DNA of 64,000 nt, taken from positions 1,550,001 through 1,614,000 of the forward strand of contig NZ_JAHUZF010000006.1 in NCBI RefSeq assembly GCF_019218295.1. The letters run 5' to 3'. Position numbers and translations under genes: made by a program. Source of the stretch: Maritimibacter sp. DP1N21-5 (GTDB lineage: Bacteria; Pseudomonadota; Alphaproteobacteria; Rhodobacterales; Rhodobacteraceae). Below, one piece after another: positions 24,782 through 35,746 of the stretch; position 1 is the stretch's first letter; each line of letters starts with the position of its first letter. The notes beneath the pieces were generated by a model, which saw only the letters and a program-made list of their open reading frames with translations, ran no database searches and had not been told where the DNA came from.

Positions 24782-27037
24782 TCACCCGCACTTCGAATGA
24801 CCGCAGGAGGCGCAGGTCATGCAGCCTTCGATCATGCGCATGTCGTATTGGCCACAAGAGGGACAGGCCTTGCCCCTGTTCTGGCCGATGGACACGACCT
24901 GTGCCGCCGTCGGGTCGGATTTGAGCCCCATCCCTTCGCCCGCGAGGAACCCCGTGGCGACCATGTGTTTCTCGATCACGCCGCCGATGGCCGCGAGGAT
25001 GGAGGGAATGTATTTGCCCTGCATCCAGGCACCGCCGCGCGGGTCGAAGACCGCTTTCAACTCCTCGACCACGAAGGACACGTCTCCGCCGCGCCGGAAC
25101 ACCGCTGAAATCATCCGCGTCAGTGCCACGGTCCAGGCGAAGTGCTCCATGTTCTTCGAATTGATGAAAACCTCGAACGGTCGGCGATGCCCGGCCACCA
25201 GCAGGTCGTTGATCGTGATGTAGATCGCATGCTCACTATCGGGCCACTTGAGCTTGTAGGTCGCCCCTTCGAGCTCTTGCGGACGGTCGAGCGGTTCGGA
25301 GATATAGACGACGTCGCCCGACTGATCCTGTTCTGGAACATCCTCGGACTTTTCGCTTACCGACAGCACCGATCCGGTGACCTCGTTCGGGCGGTACGTG
25401 GTGCAGCCCTTGCACCCGGTTTCCCAGGCCTGCAGGTAGACGTCCTTGAACTCGTCGAAGGAAATATCCTCCGGGCAGTTGATCGTCTTGGAAATCGAGC
25501 TGTCGACCCATTTCTGCGCCGCCGCCTGCATCTTGACGTGATCTTTGGGCGCGAGCGTCTGGGCGTTCACGAAGTACTCGGGCAGCTCGCGGTCTCCGAA
25601 CTTGTCGCGCCACATCTGGACGGCGTAGTCCACCACCTCTTCCTCGGTGCGCGAGCCATCCTTTTGCAGGACCTTGCGCGTGTAGGCATAGGCGAAGACC
25701 GGCTCGATCCCCGACGACACGTTACCCGCATAAAGGCTGATCGTCCCGGTGGGCGCGATGGACGTGAGCAGCGCGTTGCGGATGCCGTGCTCGCGGATCG
25801 CGTCGCGCACGTCCTCGTCCATGTGTTTGAGCGACCCGGAGGCGAGATAGGCCTCGGCGTCGAAGAGCGGGAACGGTCCCTTCTCCTTCGCAAGCTCAAC
25901 GCTGGCGAGGTAGGACGCCCGCGCAATGGCCTTCATCCAGACCTCAGTCTGTGCCGCGGCCTCGTCCGAACCATAGCGCAGGCCCAGCATGAGGAGCGCG
26001 TCAGCGAGCCCGGTGACGCCCAGCCCGATCCGGCGCTTCGCCTGCGCTTCCTGCCGCTGCGCCTCCAGGGGAAAACGCGAGGCGTCTACCACGTTATCCA
26101 TCATGCGCACGGCGGTCGCGACCAACTCGTCCAGCGCCGCGATATCGAGCGCCGCGTCCTCCTCGAACGGGTTCGTCACCAGCCGCGCCATGTTGATCGA
26201 ACCCAGAAGACAGGCGCCATAGGGCGGCAGCGGCTGTTCACCGCAGGGGTTCGTGGCCGCGATGGTCTCGCAATAGGCCAGGTTGTTCATCTGGTTGATG
26301 CGGTCGATGAAGATGACACCCGGCTCGGCATAGTCATAGGTCGCCTTCATGATCTGGTTCCACAGATCGCGCGCCTCCACGGTGTGATAGACCGTGCCGC
26401 CAAAGGTCAGCTCCCAAGGCCCGTCGGCCTTGACCGCTTCCATGAAGTCGTCGGTGACGAGGACCGACATGTTGAACATGCGCAGCCGCGCTGCGTCCGA
26501 CTTGGCGGTGATGAAGTCGCGGATATCGGGGTGGTCGCAGCGCATGGTGGCCATCATCGCGCCGCGACGGCTGCCCGCCGACATGATGGTGCGACACATG
26601 GCATCCCAGACGTCCATGAAGGACAGAGGCCCCGAGGCATCGGCGGCGACGCCCTTCACGCCCGACCCGCGCGGCCGGATGGTCGAGAAGTCATAGCCGA
26701 TCCCCCCGCCCTGTTGCATGGTCAGCGCGGCTTCTTTCAGCATGTCGAAGATGCCGCCCATGCTGTCGGGGATCGTGCCCATGACGAAGCAGTTGAAGAG
26801 CGTCACATTGCGCGCCGTGCCGGCACCGGCGGTGATCCGGCCCGCGGGCAGGAACTTGAAGTCTTCCAGCGCGCCGAAGAAGCGGTCTTCCTGCGTGGGT
26901 TCGCTTTCGGACAGGGCGCGCGCGATGCGCCGCCAGGTGTCCTCGACGCTCGCGTCACGCGGCGTGCCGTCCGCCTCCTTGAGCCTGTATTTCATATCCC
27001 AGATCTGTTCTGCGATCGGGGCGGCAAAGCGGGTCAT
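24782..27037 (-). CDS. nrdJ: Adenosylcobalamin-dependent ribonucleotide reductase (class II)
   Basis: A 751-residue class II ribonucleotide reductase that makes deoxyribonucleotides using adenosylcobalamin, hence without oxygen dependence. The barrel signatures FLPAGRITAGAGT, NVTLFNCFVMG, QQGGGIGYDFSTIRP and NPCGEQPLPPYGACLLGSINM are intact, providing the active-site Cys residues. The C terminus ends with zinc-type pairs CPSCGQYDM and CMTCASCGHSKCG, which also include the redox Cys used for re-reduction. Length fits the shorter class II group. Its start diverges from the DUF1489 gene; a good promoter lies 73-101 nt upstream. No cobalamin riboswitch or NrdR boxes were recognised. Confidence 0.95.
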   Translation of the reverse strand: MTRFAAPIAEQIWDMKYRLKEADGTPRDASVEDTWRRIARALSESEPTQEDRFFGALEDFKFLPAGRITAGAGTARNVTLFNCFVMGTIPDSMGGIFDMLKEAALTMQQGGGIGYDFSTIRPRGSGVKGVAADASGPLSFMDVWDAMCRTIMSAGSRRGAMMATMRCDHPDIRDFITAKSDAARLRMFNMSVLVTDDFMEAVKADGPWELTFGGTVYHTVEARDLWNQIMKATYDYAEPGVIFIDRINQMNNLAYCETIAATNPCGEQPLPPYGACLLGSINMARLVTNPFEEDAALDIAALDELVATAVRMMDNVVDASRFPLEAQRQEAQAKRRIGLGVTGLADALLMLGLRYGSDEAAAQTEVWMKAIARASYLASVELAKEKGPFPLFDAEAYLASGSLKHMDEDVRDAIREHGIRNALLTSIAPTGTISLYAGNVSSGIEPVFAYAYTRKVLQKDGSRTEEEVVDYAVQMWRDKFGDRELPEYFVNAQTLAPKDHVKMQAAAQKWVDSSISKTINCPEDISFDEFKDVYLQAWETGCKGCTTYRPNEVTGSVLSVSEKSEDVPEQDQSGDVVYISEPLDRPQELEGATYKLKWPDSEHAIYITINDLLVAGHRRPFEVFINSKNMEHFAWTVALTRMISAVFRRGGDVSFVVEELKAVFDPRGGAWMQGKYIPSILAAIGGVIEKHMVATGFLAGEGMGLKSDPTAAQVVSIGQNRGKACPSCGQYDMRMIEGCMTCASCGHSKCG

Positions 27038-27109
27038 GGCACGTCCTTTTGAACGGGAAGGATGGTATTCTCTGGCTGGCCCCGGTTGATTCAGCGCCGG
27101 GGGAGACCC

Positions 27110-27138
27110 ATCATAGCGTGAAGATACAGTGGTGTCAT
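27110..27138 (-). promoter_or_regulatory. Sigma-70-type promoter of nrdJ
   Basis: Minus strand ATGACA (27138-27133), 17-nt spacer, TATGAT (27115-27110): 5 of 6 matches in each box. Transcription would start near 27103, giving a 66-nt leader that begins with a hairpin, CCCCGG (27080-27085) with CCGGGG (27097-27102). Confidence 0.6.
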
Positions 27139-27198
27139 CCCGCCGAGGCCAAAGATATGGTGGCGTTAAGGATTTTCGAGGAGCGGGCCGTGGGGCAT

Positions 27199-27618
27199 GT
27201 GAATTTGGTCAAACTCTGCGTCGGAGCCGAAACGGTCGAGGACCTGACGGCCTGGCAGAAGATGCGCGCCGGCGGCGATCCAAGCTATGAACCGCGTCAT
27301 GTCACCCGCATGTGGCCCAAGCGCGAGGCCGAGGTGCTGGCGGGCGGGTCGCTCTATTGGGTCTTCAAGGGCCTGATCCTCGCACGGCAACCCATTGTGC
27401 GTTTCGACGAGGTGATCGGCGAGGACGGCATCCGGCGCTGCGGTCTGGTCCTGGGTCGCGAGGTCGTCCTCACGTCGCCCGCCCCGCGCCGCCCGTTTCA
27501 GGGCTGGCGCTACCTCGACCCCGCGGACGCGCCCCGCGATCTGCCCAGAGGTCGGAAAAGCGAAACGCCGCTGCCCCGCGACCTGGAAATCGCGCTCTCC
27601 GAAATCGGCATCCTATAG
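27199..27618 (+). CDS. DUF1489 family protein
   Basis: A 139-residue cytoplasmic protein of the alphaproteobacterial DUF1489 family, function unknown. The GTG at 27199 gives MNLVKLCVGAETVEDLTAWQ, matching the family N terminus LIKLCVG.xSVEDLxxWQ; an in-frame ATG at 27157 and a frame opening at 27049 add residues that would overlap the nrdJ promoter. The conserved blocks SLYWVFKGLILARQPI and RRCGLVLGREVVLTSPAPRRPFQGWRYL are present. It ends 9 nt before the convergent Lrp gene. Confidence 0.82.
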   Translation: MNLVKLCVGAETVEDLTAWQKMRAGGDPSYEPRHVTRMWPKREAEVLAGGSLYWVFKGLILARQPIVRFDEVIGEDGIRRCGLVLGREVVLTSPAPRRPFQGWRYLDPADAPRDLPRGRKSETPLPRDLEIALSEIGIL

Positions 27619-27627
27619 CACAGCAGG

Positions 27628-28080
27628 TCAGATCGGGCCGGGCAGCCGTTCCTCGGACAGGAGCACATTGGCCTCGAACTCGCCGACACCGGGCAGGGTC
27701 ATGATCCTGCGCCGCAGGATGCGCTCGAAATCGGTCAGGTCCCGAGCCACGATCCTGAGGCGATAGTCGTAAAGCCCGAGCACATGGTGCACGAGCTGCA
27801 CCTCGGGGATCGCTGCCACCGCCCGTTCGAAATCCTCGAGGCTAACCCTGCCCTTCGTGGCGAGCTTGATGCCGAGAAACACCGTGACGCCGAAGCCCAA
27901 CGCCTCGTGGTCGATCTCGACCCGGCGCCCAGCGAGGATGCCCTCCGCCTGCAATCGTTTGACGCGCCGCCAGGCCGCCGGCTGCGACAGGCCGTGCCGC
28001 CGCCCAAGCTCGCCTGCCGAAAGCGTCGCGTCCTCGGACAGGTCCCGCAGGAAGGCGCGATCCACGTCGTCCAGCATCAT
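27628..28080 (-). CDS. Lrp/AsnC family regulator (second of tandem pair)
   Basis: A 150-residue transcription regulator: winged helix-turn-helix (residues 4-60; LSAGELGRRHGLSQPAAWRRV as recognition unit) and an AsnC-type ligand-binding RAM domain (LVHHVLGLYDYRLRIVARD). Its ATG shares bases with the stop of the upstream Lrp gene (ATGA), so the two are translated together, which favours hetero-oligomers or joint control. The effector, usually an amino acid, is not evident. Confidence 0.9.
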   Translation of the reverse strand: MMLDDVDRAFLRDLSEDATLSAGELGRRHGLSQPAAWRRVKRLQAEGILAGRRVEIDHEALGFGVTVFLGIKLATKGRVSLEDFERAVAAIPEVQLVHHVLGLYDYRLRIVARDLTDFERILRRRIMTLPGVGEFEANVLLSEERLPGPI

Positions 28081-28535
28081 AGCGGCAGACTTTCTTTTTC
28101 TAGCACCCGCGCCACCTGCATGAGTGCCTCGATGTCCGCGATATGAGGCAAGGTCAGGATCCGGGTCCGGTAGATCTGTTGGTAATGCGCCATGTCTCGC
28201 GCGACGACGTGGAGCCGCACATCGACCTTGCCCAGAAAGGTCTGGATCTGTGTCACCTCGGGCACTTCACGCGCCGATGCCATGAATTCGTCAAAGGCGC
28301 GCGGGTTGGATTTTTCCAGCGTGAAGCGAAGGCTCACCTCGACGGCATAGCCCAGTTTGGTCCAGTCGATCACCGCGTGCTGACCCCGGATCACACCTTC
28401 CCGCGTCATCCGTTCGATCCGGCGGGAGGCCGTGGCTTGCGTCACGCCCGCGAACTCGGCCAGTCGCGCAATGGATAAGTCGGGTTCCGCGAGGAAACGC
28501 CTCAGGAGCCGCCGATCCGTGTCGTCAATGCGCAT
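28077..28535 (-). CDS. Lrp/AsnC family regulator (first of tandem pair)
   Basis: A 152-residue Lrp-type regulator with DNA-binding domain (residues 3-60; SIARLAEFAGVTQATASRRI) and RAM domain (QIQTFLGKVDVRLHVVARD) ending LEKESLPL, the usual Lrp tail. It is only modestly similar to its partner downstream, so the pair is not a recent duplication. A palindromic half-site array lies 27-50 nt upstream of its ATG and is the likely autoregulatory operator. Confidence 0.9.
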   Translation of the reverse strand: MRIDDTDRRLLRRFLAEPDLSIARLAEFAGVTQATASRRIERMTREGVIRGQHAVIDWTKLGYAVEVSLRFTLEKSNPRAFDEFMASAREVPEVTQIQTFLGKVDVRLHVVARDMAHYQQIYRTRILTLPHIADIEALMQVARVLEKESLPL

Positions 28536-28561
28536 CGTTCATAAGCCAATCCCTGATTCCC

Positions 28562-28585
28562 CGCATGAACCATGCGTTATCGCAT
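28562..28585. promoter_or_regulatory. CGCAT/ATGCG half-site array upstream of the Lrp pair
   Basis: CGCAT (28562-28566), ATGCG (28572-28576) and CGCAT (28581-28585) alternate in orientation with 5- and 4-nt gaps. The last two form a perfect 14-bp palindrome. Position just upstream of the first Lrp gene and the symmetry suit an Lrp/AsnC operator; binding is not proven. Confidence 0.5.
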
Positions 28586-28796
28586 CTGGCAGCCAAGTTG
28601 CACACGAAATCGGCATCCTGTGCGGTGCATGTACCGGACGGACGAAAATGTGAGACCTGCAATCCGAGTAAAGCAACATTTCTCTGGCAGGTGAGACGGT
28701 TTGGCGCGATGGTCCCCGAAAGAGCAGATGGCGGCGGGACAACAGGGCAGCACGCCCGGACCGGCGCCGCGACAATCGACCTGAGGCAAACCCGAC

Positions 28797-29936
28797 GTGG
28801 CAGTGCGGACGATATACGTCTTTGCGACGAACGCCGTGACGATCACGCGCGCCAATGGTGCGTCGACCAGTCAATCGGACGTTCTCGGCAATGCGCTCAA
28901 CGGTAACGCGTTCAGCTGGGAGAACCCTCATAACCTCGCCCTGACCTTCGGCACGACCACCACGGCGATCACGCTGGACGATGCCGACGGGGTGCTGGGT
29001 GATGATCCCTATTCCGGATCCAACGTCGTCGACCAGCGGCTCACGCAGCCGGTGACGATCAACGGGCAGACGTTCACACCCTCCCCCAGCACGGTGCGTT
29101 GGGCCAATCCTCCGCCCGTCACGGTCGAAAACGAATACGAGGTCACGCTCTACGACGCCGCCGGCCTCGCGTATCGCATGGTCGGGATTTCGATCACAAC
29201 GGGCTACTCGACGCAGGTTGTCGGCGTCGCCTTCGACGGGGCCGCGCCCCCGTCGGGCACGACGCTCTATTACCTTCAGGGACAGTCGAGCTATGGCGGC
29301 ACCGGCCAGACCGTTACCAATCCGACGACGGTGCCCTGTTTCCTCGCGGGCACGTTGATCGACACGCCTAAAGGGCCGGTGCCGGCGGAGCGACTTGCCG
29401 CCGGCGACCGGGTATTCACCCTGGACAGCGGCGCGAAGAAGCTCCGTTGGGTAGGCCGGAGCGTGGTGGACGGGACCGGTTCCTGCGCGCCGATCCGGAT
29501 CCGCGCCGGGGTCCTGGGCAACCGGCGCGACCTTTTCGTGTCGCCCAACCACCGGGTTCTGATCGAAGCCTGGGTGGCCGAATTGCACTTCGGCCAGAGA
29601 CAGGTGCTGGTCCCCGCCAAGGCGCTGGTCGACGGCGTGAACGTTCTGGAGGTGCCGATGGCGCAGGCGGACTACGTCCATCTCCTGTTGCCCCGGCACG
29701 AACTGGTGTTTTCCGAAGGCGTGGCGAGCGAAAGCCTCTTCGTGTCGGAGATGGGGCTGGGTGCCTTCGGGCCAGAGGCGCGCGCGGACCTGTCGGCGGT
29801 CATTACACGACGCGACCTGATCAGCCAGAAGCTCGCCCGCACGGCCCTGACCGTGGCCGAAGCACGCGCGATGCAGGTCTTCGCGCGCAGCCGGAAGACG
29901 CGGACGGGTCGCCCGTTCATGGCTTTGGCATCCTGA
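28797..29936 (+). CDS. Hint (Hedgehog/intein) domain protein
   Basis: A 379-residue protein with an N-terminal beta-rich region (residues 1-178, rich in Thr, Val and Gly, as in secreted repeat proteins) and a C-terminal Hint domain of the type common in Rhodobacteraceae. The Hint domain starts at VPCFLAGTLIDTPKG, whose Cys would be the splicing or autocleavage nucleophile, and includes PIRIRAGVLG and LFVSPNHRVLI with the conserved His. The N terminus lacks a Sec signal, so export by a type I system is plausible, with tolC-like channels present in the genome. GTG start with a modest GAGGCA ribosome site. Whether the Hint domain cleaves or only modifies the N-terminal part is unknown. Confidence 0.83.
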   Translation: MAVRTIYVFATNAVTITRANGASTSQSDVLGNALNGNAFSWENPHNLALTFGTTTTAITLDDADGVLGDDPYSGSNVVDQRLTQPVTINGQTFTPSPSTVRWANPPPVTVENEYEVTLYDAAGLAYRMVGISITTGYSTQVVGVAFDGAAPPSGTTLYYLQGQSSYGGTGQTVTNPTTVPCFLAGTLIDTPKGPVPAERLAAGDRVFTLDSGAKKLRWVGRSVVDGTGSCAPIRIRAGVLGNRRDLFVSPNHRVLIEAWVAELHFGQRQVLVPAKALVDGVNVLEVPMAQADYVHLLLPRHELVFSEGVASESLFVSEMGLGAFGPEARADLSAVITRRDLISQKLARTALTVAEARAMQVFARSRKTRTGRPFMALAS

Positions 29937-29971
29937 AGGAGCAGACTGACCGGGCGAGGCCTTGCGCATGA

Positions 29972-31126
<1,155 letters not shown>

Positions 31127-31192
31127 TCCTTACGGATCAGGCAGGCGAAGAACCAATTCGCTACATTGGCTGACGCCCCGGCGTCACGGATT

Positions 31193-31224
31193 GACCCCGG
31201 CCTCGCGCCGGGGTCTTTCGTTTG
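31193..31224 (+). terminator. Rho-independent terminator after ilvC
   Basis: GACCCCGGC (31193-31201) and GCCGGGGTC (31207-31215) form a 9-bp stem with a 5-nt loop, followed by TTTCGTTT. It sits only 18 nt before the next gene, so the transporter transcript must begin within or upstream of it. Confidence 0.85.
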
Positions 31225-31241
31225 AGAGAGAAGGAGACACC

Positions 31242-32177
31242 ATGGACCGCCAGATCACCGCGAAGAGCTGGGTTCTCCTGCTTGTACTGGGCCTCGTCTG
31301 GGGCTCGACCTTCCTCATCATCGAGATCGCGCTCGGTGGCGTCGGGCCGTTCTGGCTCGCCGCGTCGCGGGTGATCTTTGCGGCGCTGCTGATGACCGTC
31401 GTCTGGACGCTCAGGGGCTTTCGGCTCTTCGCCAGTCCTGCTTCGGGGCGGGACTGGCTCAACCTCGTTTTCGTGGCCCTCTCCTCCTCCACCTTCCCCT
31501 TCATGCTGCTCGCCTGGGGCCAGCAGAGCGTGACCTCGGCCTTCGCAGGCGTGACCATGGCGACGGTGATCTTCATCGTCCTGCCGCTCGCCCATTTCAC
31601 CATCCCGGGCGAACGGATGCGGCTGCGCTCCACCGTCGGCTTTGTCGTGGGCTTCGCGGGCGTCGTGCTGCTCATCGGCGGGCAGGTCTTCACCTCGACC
31701 GGCGCCGAACACGAATTCGCGGGCCGCCTCGCCGCTCTCGGGACGGCGGCCTTCTACGCCGTCGGGTCGGTCCAGATGCGCCGCCTGCCGACCTGCGACC
31801 CCATCGGGCTCGCGGCCGTGCTGATGATCATCGGCGCGGTGGCGATGGTGCCGATCGTGCTGCTGGTGGAAGGTCCGCCGCCGCTCCCGGCCCCGGCCAT
31901 CCTCGGCTCGCTGGTGTTTCTGGGACTCGTGCCCACGGCGGCGGCGAATTTCATCCGGGTCTACCTGATCCGCACGGTGGGGCCGACCTTCATGGGACTC
32001 GTGAACTACATCGTGCCGGTGGTGTCGACCCTGCTGGGCGCACTTGTCCTGTCCGAGCCGCTTCCGGCGACGCTCCTCGCCGCGCTCACGGTGATCCTCG
32101 CGGGCATGGCCATCAGCCAGTGGGAGGCGCTCGCCCGCCTTGGCCGCAGGCTCCTCAGCCGCGAAACCGCATCGTGA
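31242..32177 (+). CDS. EamA (DMT) family transporter
   Basis: A 311-residue inner membrane protein with ten predicted helices forming two EamA repeats, opening with VLLLVLGLVWGSTFLIIEIAL, the typical first helix. Members export amino acids, nucleobases or other small metabolites; the substrate here is unknown. AAGGAG lies 7 nt before the ATG at 31242. Its last 23 nt overlap the convergent histidine kinase gene. Confidence 0.88.
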   Translation: MDRQITAKSWVLLLVLGLVWGSTFLIIEIALGGVGPFWLAASRVIFAALLMTVVWTLRGFRLFASPASGRDWLNLVFVALSSSTFPFMLLAWGQQSVTSAFAGVTMATVIFIVLPLAHFTIPGERMRLRSTVGFVVGFAGVVLLIGGQVFTSTGAEHEFAGRLAALGTAAFYAVGSVQMRRLPTCDPIGLAAVLMIIGAVAMVPIVLLVEGPPPLPAPAILGSLVFLGLVPTAAANFIRVYLIRTVGPTFMGLVNYIVPVVSTLLGALVLSEPLPATLLAALTVILAGMAISQWEALARLGRRLLSRETAS

Positions 32178-33471
32178 CGACAAGTCCCGGCGCATTGTCG
32201 CCAAGCGTCAGTTCCGCGCCATGGGCCTCGGCAATCGCCGCCACGAGTGCAAGGCCCAGCCCGTTGCCCGGCGTCGTGCGCGAGTGTTCAAGCCGGTAGA
32301 GGCGGCGCAGCACCTTGTCGCGTTCGTCCTCGGGAATACCCGGGCCCCGGTCCGCAACCGACAGCCGGTCGCCCGACACACGAACCGCGATCTCGCCCCC
32401 TTCACCTGCGTGGCGCAACGCGTTCTCGATGAGATTGGCGAGCGCCTGACCGATGAGGTCGGCGTCACCTTCGACTTGGGACGGACCGTCAACAGCGAGG
32501 GAGATGATCACGCCTTCATCTTCGCCCGAAGGCTGGTAAAGCTCCACGATCCGACCCGCCACCTCGCCCAGATCGACAGGCGCGAAACGTTCACGCACAC
32601 GCCCACCTTCGATCCGCGCGATCTCCAACAAGGCCCTGAACACCGCCACGGCATGATCGGCTTCGTCTTTCGCCCGCGTCGCAAGGCGCTGTTCCTCGCC
32701 CTCGGGCAGGCGCTCTTCAAGCTCCGAAAGCAGCACGCCGATCCGTTGCAGCGGCGTGCGCAGGTCATGGGCGATGTCGGTGGTCACCTGCCGGAGCGTT
32801 TCGGTCGCAAGCTCCTGCTTCGTGGCCATGCGGTTCACCCCGGCGCCGATCACCGACAGGTCGTCGCCCGTCCCGTCCTCCCGCGTGCGCGCCGACAGAT
32901 CCCCGCCCGCGATCCGGCCCAGCACCGCCTCGATCCGCGCCACCCGGCGGGCCGAGCGCGTCGCGATCCAGACCCCGAGGGTGAGCGACAGCAGCACCGT
33001 CGGGATGAGCGAGAAGAACAGAAGGTTCAGGAAGGTCTCGTCCAGCTCCGACACCGGGCCAAGCGACCGGGCCACGATCAGGACGCCGCCGGACAACCGC
33101 CGTGAATCGTTGACATAACCAGCCTCGGACAATCGCATGCCGTCCAGCGCCTCGAACCCGATGACGCCGTCGCGCAGATAGCCCTGTGCGTTGCCCGTGC
33201 TGCGCTGGTCAAACCCCAGAAAGACATAGACCGCATCGCGCGGGTCCGTCACCCGCGCCCGCGCGGCCACCAATGTGCGCAGGGCAGAGGGCGTCGCGGC
33301 CACGTCGAAACTCGCCAGATCCTGCGAGACCCCGTCCTTGATCTCGGCCACCGTATCCGCCCTGAGCTTGAGCCAGGCGCCCCCCAGTGACAAGAGGTTC
33401 ACGAGCGCGACCACCGCGACGAGGATCATCGCCTGCCGGACGGGCGTGGAACGGAGAAGCCTGTTCTGCAT
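32155..33471 (-). CDS. Sensor histidine kinase
   Basis: A 438-residue membrane sensor kinase. Two transmembrane helices (about 14-35 and 150-172) enclose a periplasmic sensor of about 115 residues; HAMP follows, then HisKA with the phosphoacceptor in TDIAHDLRTPLQRI and HATPase with LIENALRHA (N box), DRGPGIP (G1) and GNGLGLALV (G2). Its ATG overlaps the response regulator stop by one base, so kinase and regulator are one transcription unit. The sensory ligand is unknown; the divergent DegP-type gene suggests envelope stress. Confidence 0.93.
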   Translation of the reverse strand: MQNRLLRSTPVRQAMILVAVVALVNLLSLGGAWLKLRADTVAEIKDGVSQDLASFDVAATPSALRTLVAARARVTDPRDAVYVFLGFDQRSTGNAQGYLRDGVIGFEALDGMRLSEAGYVNDSRRLSGGVLIVARSLGPVSELDETFLNLLFFSLIPTVLLSLTLGVWIATRSARRVARIEAVLGRIAGGDLSARTREDGTGDDLSVIGAGVNRMATKQELATETLRQVTTDIAHDLRTPLQRIGVLLSELEERLPEGEEQRLATRAKDEADHAVAVFRALLEIARIEGGRVRERFAPVDLGEVAGRIVELYQPSGEDEGVIISLAVDGPSQVEGDADLIGQALANLIENALRHAGEGGEIAVRVSGDRLSVADRGPGIPEDERDKVLRRLYRLEHSRTTPGNGLGLALVAAIAEAHGAELTLGDNAPGLVVTMRFRG

Positions 33472-34142
33472 CAGTCGTCGATCCGGTAACCCGCGCCACG
33501 CACGGTGCGGATGAGGTCGTGATCGAAGGGCTTGTCGACCTTGGCCCTGAGCCGCGAGATATGGGTCTCGACCACATTGGTCCCGGGGTCGAAATGAATG
33601 TCCCAGACGCTTTCGAGCAGCATGGTGCGCGTCTGCACCCGCCCCTTGCGCCGCATGAGGTGTTCAAGGAGCGCAAACTCGCGCGGCAAGAGGTCAATCT
33701 CCTGCCCCCGGCGCAGCACCCTGCGACGCACGAGGTCCATCTCCAGATCCCCGACCCGGAGCACGGTTTCCTCCTGCGACAGGGGCGGCCGCCGGATCAG
33801 GGCGGCGATCCGCGCCGAAAGCTCGCCAAAGGCGAAGGGTTTCACGAGGTAGTCGTCTCCACCGGCCTCGAGCCCCTCGATCCGGTCTTCGACCCCGCCT
33901 ATGGAGGTCAGGAAGATCGCGGGCGTCACCACATGGGCGGCGCGCAGCGCCTTGACCAGCGACAGTCCGTCGAGCCCCGGAAGCATCCGGTCCACTACCA
34001 GCGCGTCATAGCTCCCGGCCATGGCCTGCCCCAGGGCATCGCGCCCGTTGGACAGGTGATCGACCACATGGCCTTCTTCCGCGAAGCCACGGGCGATGAA
34101 ATCGGCGGTGGTCTGGTCATCCTCGACCACGAGAATACGCAT
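33471..34142 (-). CDS. OmpR-type response regulator
   Basis: A 223-residue DNA-binding response regulator. Receiver domain: acidic pair EDD (residues 8-10), phosphoacceptor Asp in LVVDRMLPGLDG, and Lys in DDYLVKPF. The C-terminal winged helix carries LLPREFALLEHLMRRKGRV and NVVETHISRLRAKVDKPF. ATG 34142 gives MRILVVEDDQ, the usual start, with AAGGGG 8 nt upstream. It diverges from the DegP-type protease across 216 nt, a likely target region. Confidence 0.94.
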   Translation of the reverse strand: MRILVVEDDQTTADFIARGFAEEGHVVDHLSNGRDALGQAMAGSYDALVVDRMLPGLDGLSLVKALRAAHVVTPAIFLTSIGGVEDRIEGLEAGGDDYLVKPFAFGELSARIAALIRRPPLSQEETVLRVGDLEMDLVRRRVLRRGQEIDLLPREFALLEHLMRRKGRVQTRTMLLESVWDIHFDPGTNVVETHISRLRAKVDKPFDHDLIRTVRGAGYRIDD

Positions 34143-34358
34143 CGGCACGTCCCCTTTGTTCAAAGTCTAGGGCTATGCCACGCTAATTGCAGCCGATTTC
34201 CGCTCGCGCCAGTCCCGATCACCGGCGAGTGAAGAAGATTACGCATCTGCAACCTTCGCGCCCTTTCCCTGCAATCTCCCGGTCCCAGATTGGCGTCATG
34301 CAGCGAGAGGCCCCCGTCTCTTGCGCAGAGGAACACAGGACTGAAAGGACAGCCGAGC

Positions 34359-35516
<1,158 letters not shown>

Positions 35517-35673
35517 TCTCCCCGGTTCTCTCGAAAGAGACCACGTCACTCTGTGAGGTCGCCGGTTCGTTCCCTTCCCGGCGGCCTCACTCCATCGCGA
35601 CATCGATCCCCGCGCCCTCTCGTCCCCTTCGGGGCGCGGCCGAGCGGGACCGACCTGCACGGTTTCGCCGTCT

Positions 35674-35705
35674 GGCCGTCGGAGATATTCTCCGGCGGCC
35701 TTTTT
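35674..35705 (+). terminator. Rho-independent terminator after the DegP-type gene
   Basis: GGCCG-T-CGGAGA (35674-35685) pairs with TCTCCG-G-CGGCC (35689-35700) with one T/G pair and a 3-nt loop, followed by TTTTT. A second hairpin without a T run, GAGGTCGCCGG with CCGGCGGCCTC, lies near 35556-35590. Confidence 0.8.
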
Positions 35706-35746
35706 GTCTCTGTCTGAAACCCTACGACGTGTCGGACGTCCGACGC

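Noticed and set aside
25142..27052. Plus-strand open frame of about 636 codons opposite nrdJ
   Set aside because: Antisense shadow with biased His/Arg composition; nrdJ is certain.
27038..27200. Cobalamin riboswitch upstream of nrdJ
   Set aside because: The conserved B12-box bases are not present and the predicted leader of about 66 nt is too short.
27628..28535. Sirohaem decarboxylase pair (NirD/NirL-like) for the two Lrp-type genes
   Set aside because: Both have ordinary Lrp RAM domains and tails, and no haem d1 or nir genes lie nearby.
35556..35590. Second terminator after the DegP-type gene
   Set aside because: A good stem but no T run follows; the hairpin at 35674 is the better terminator.
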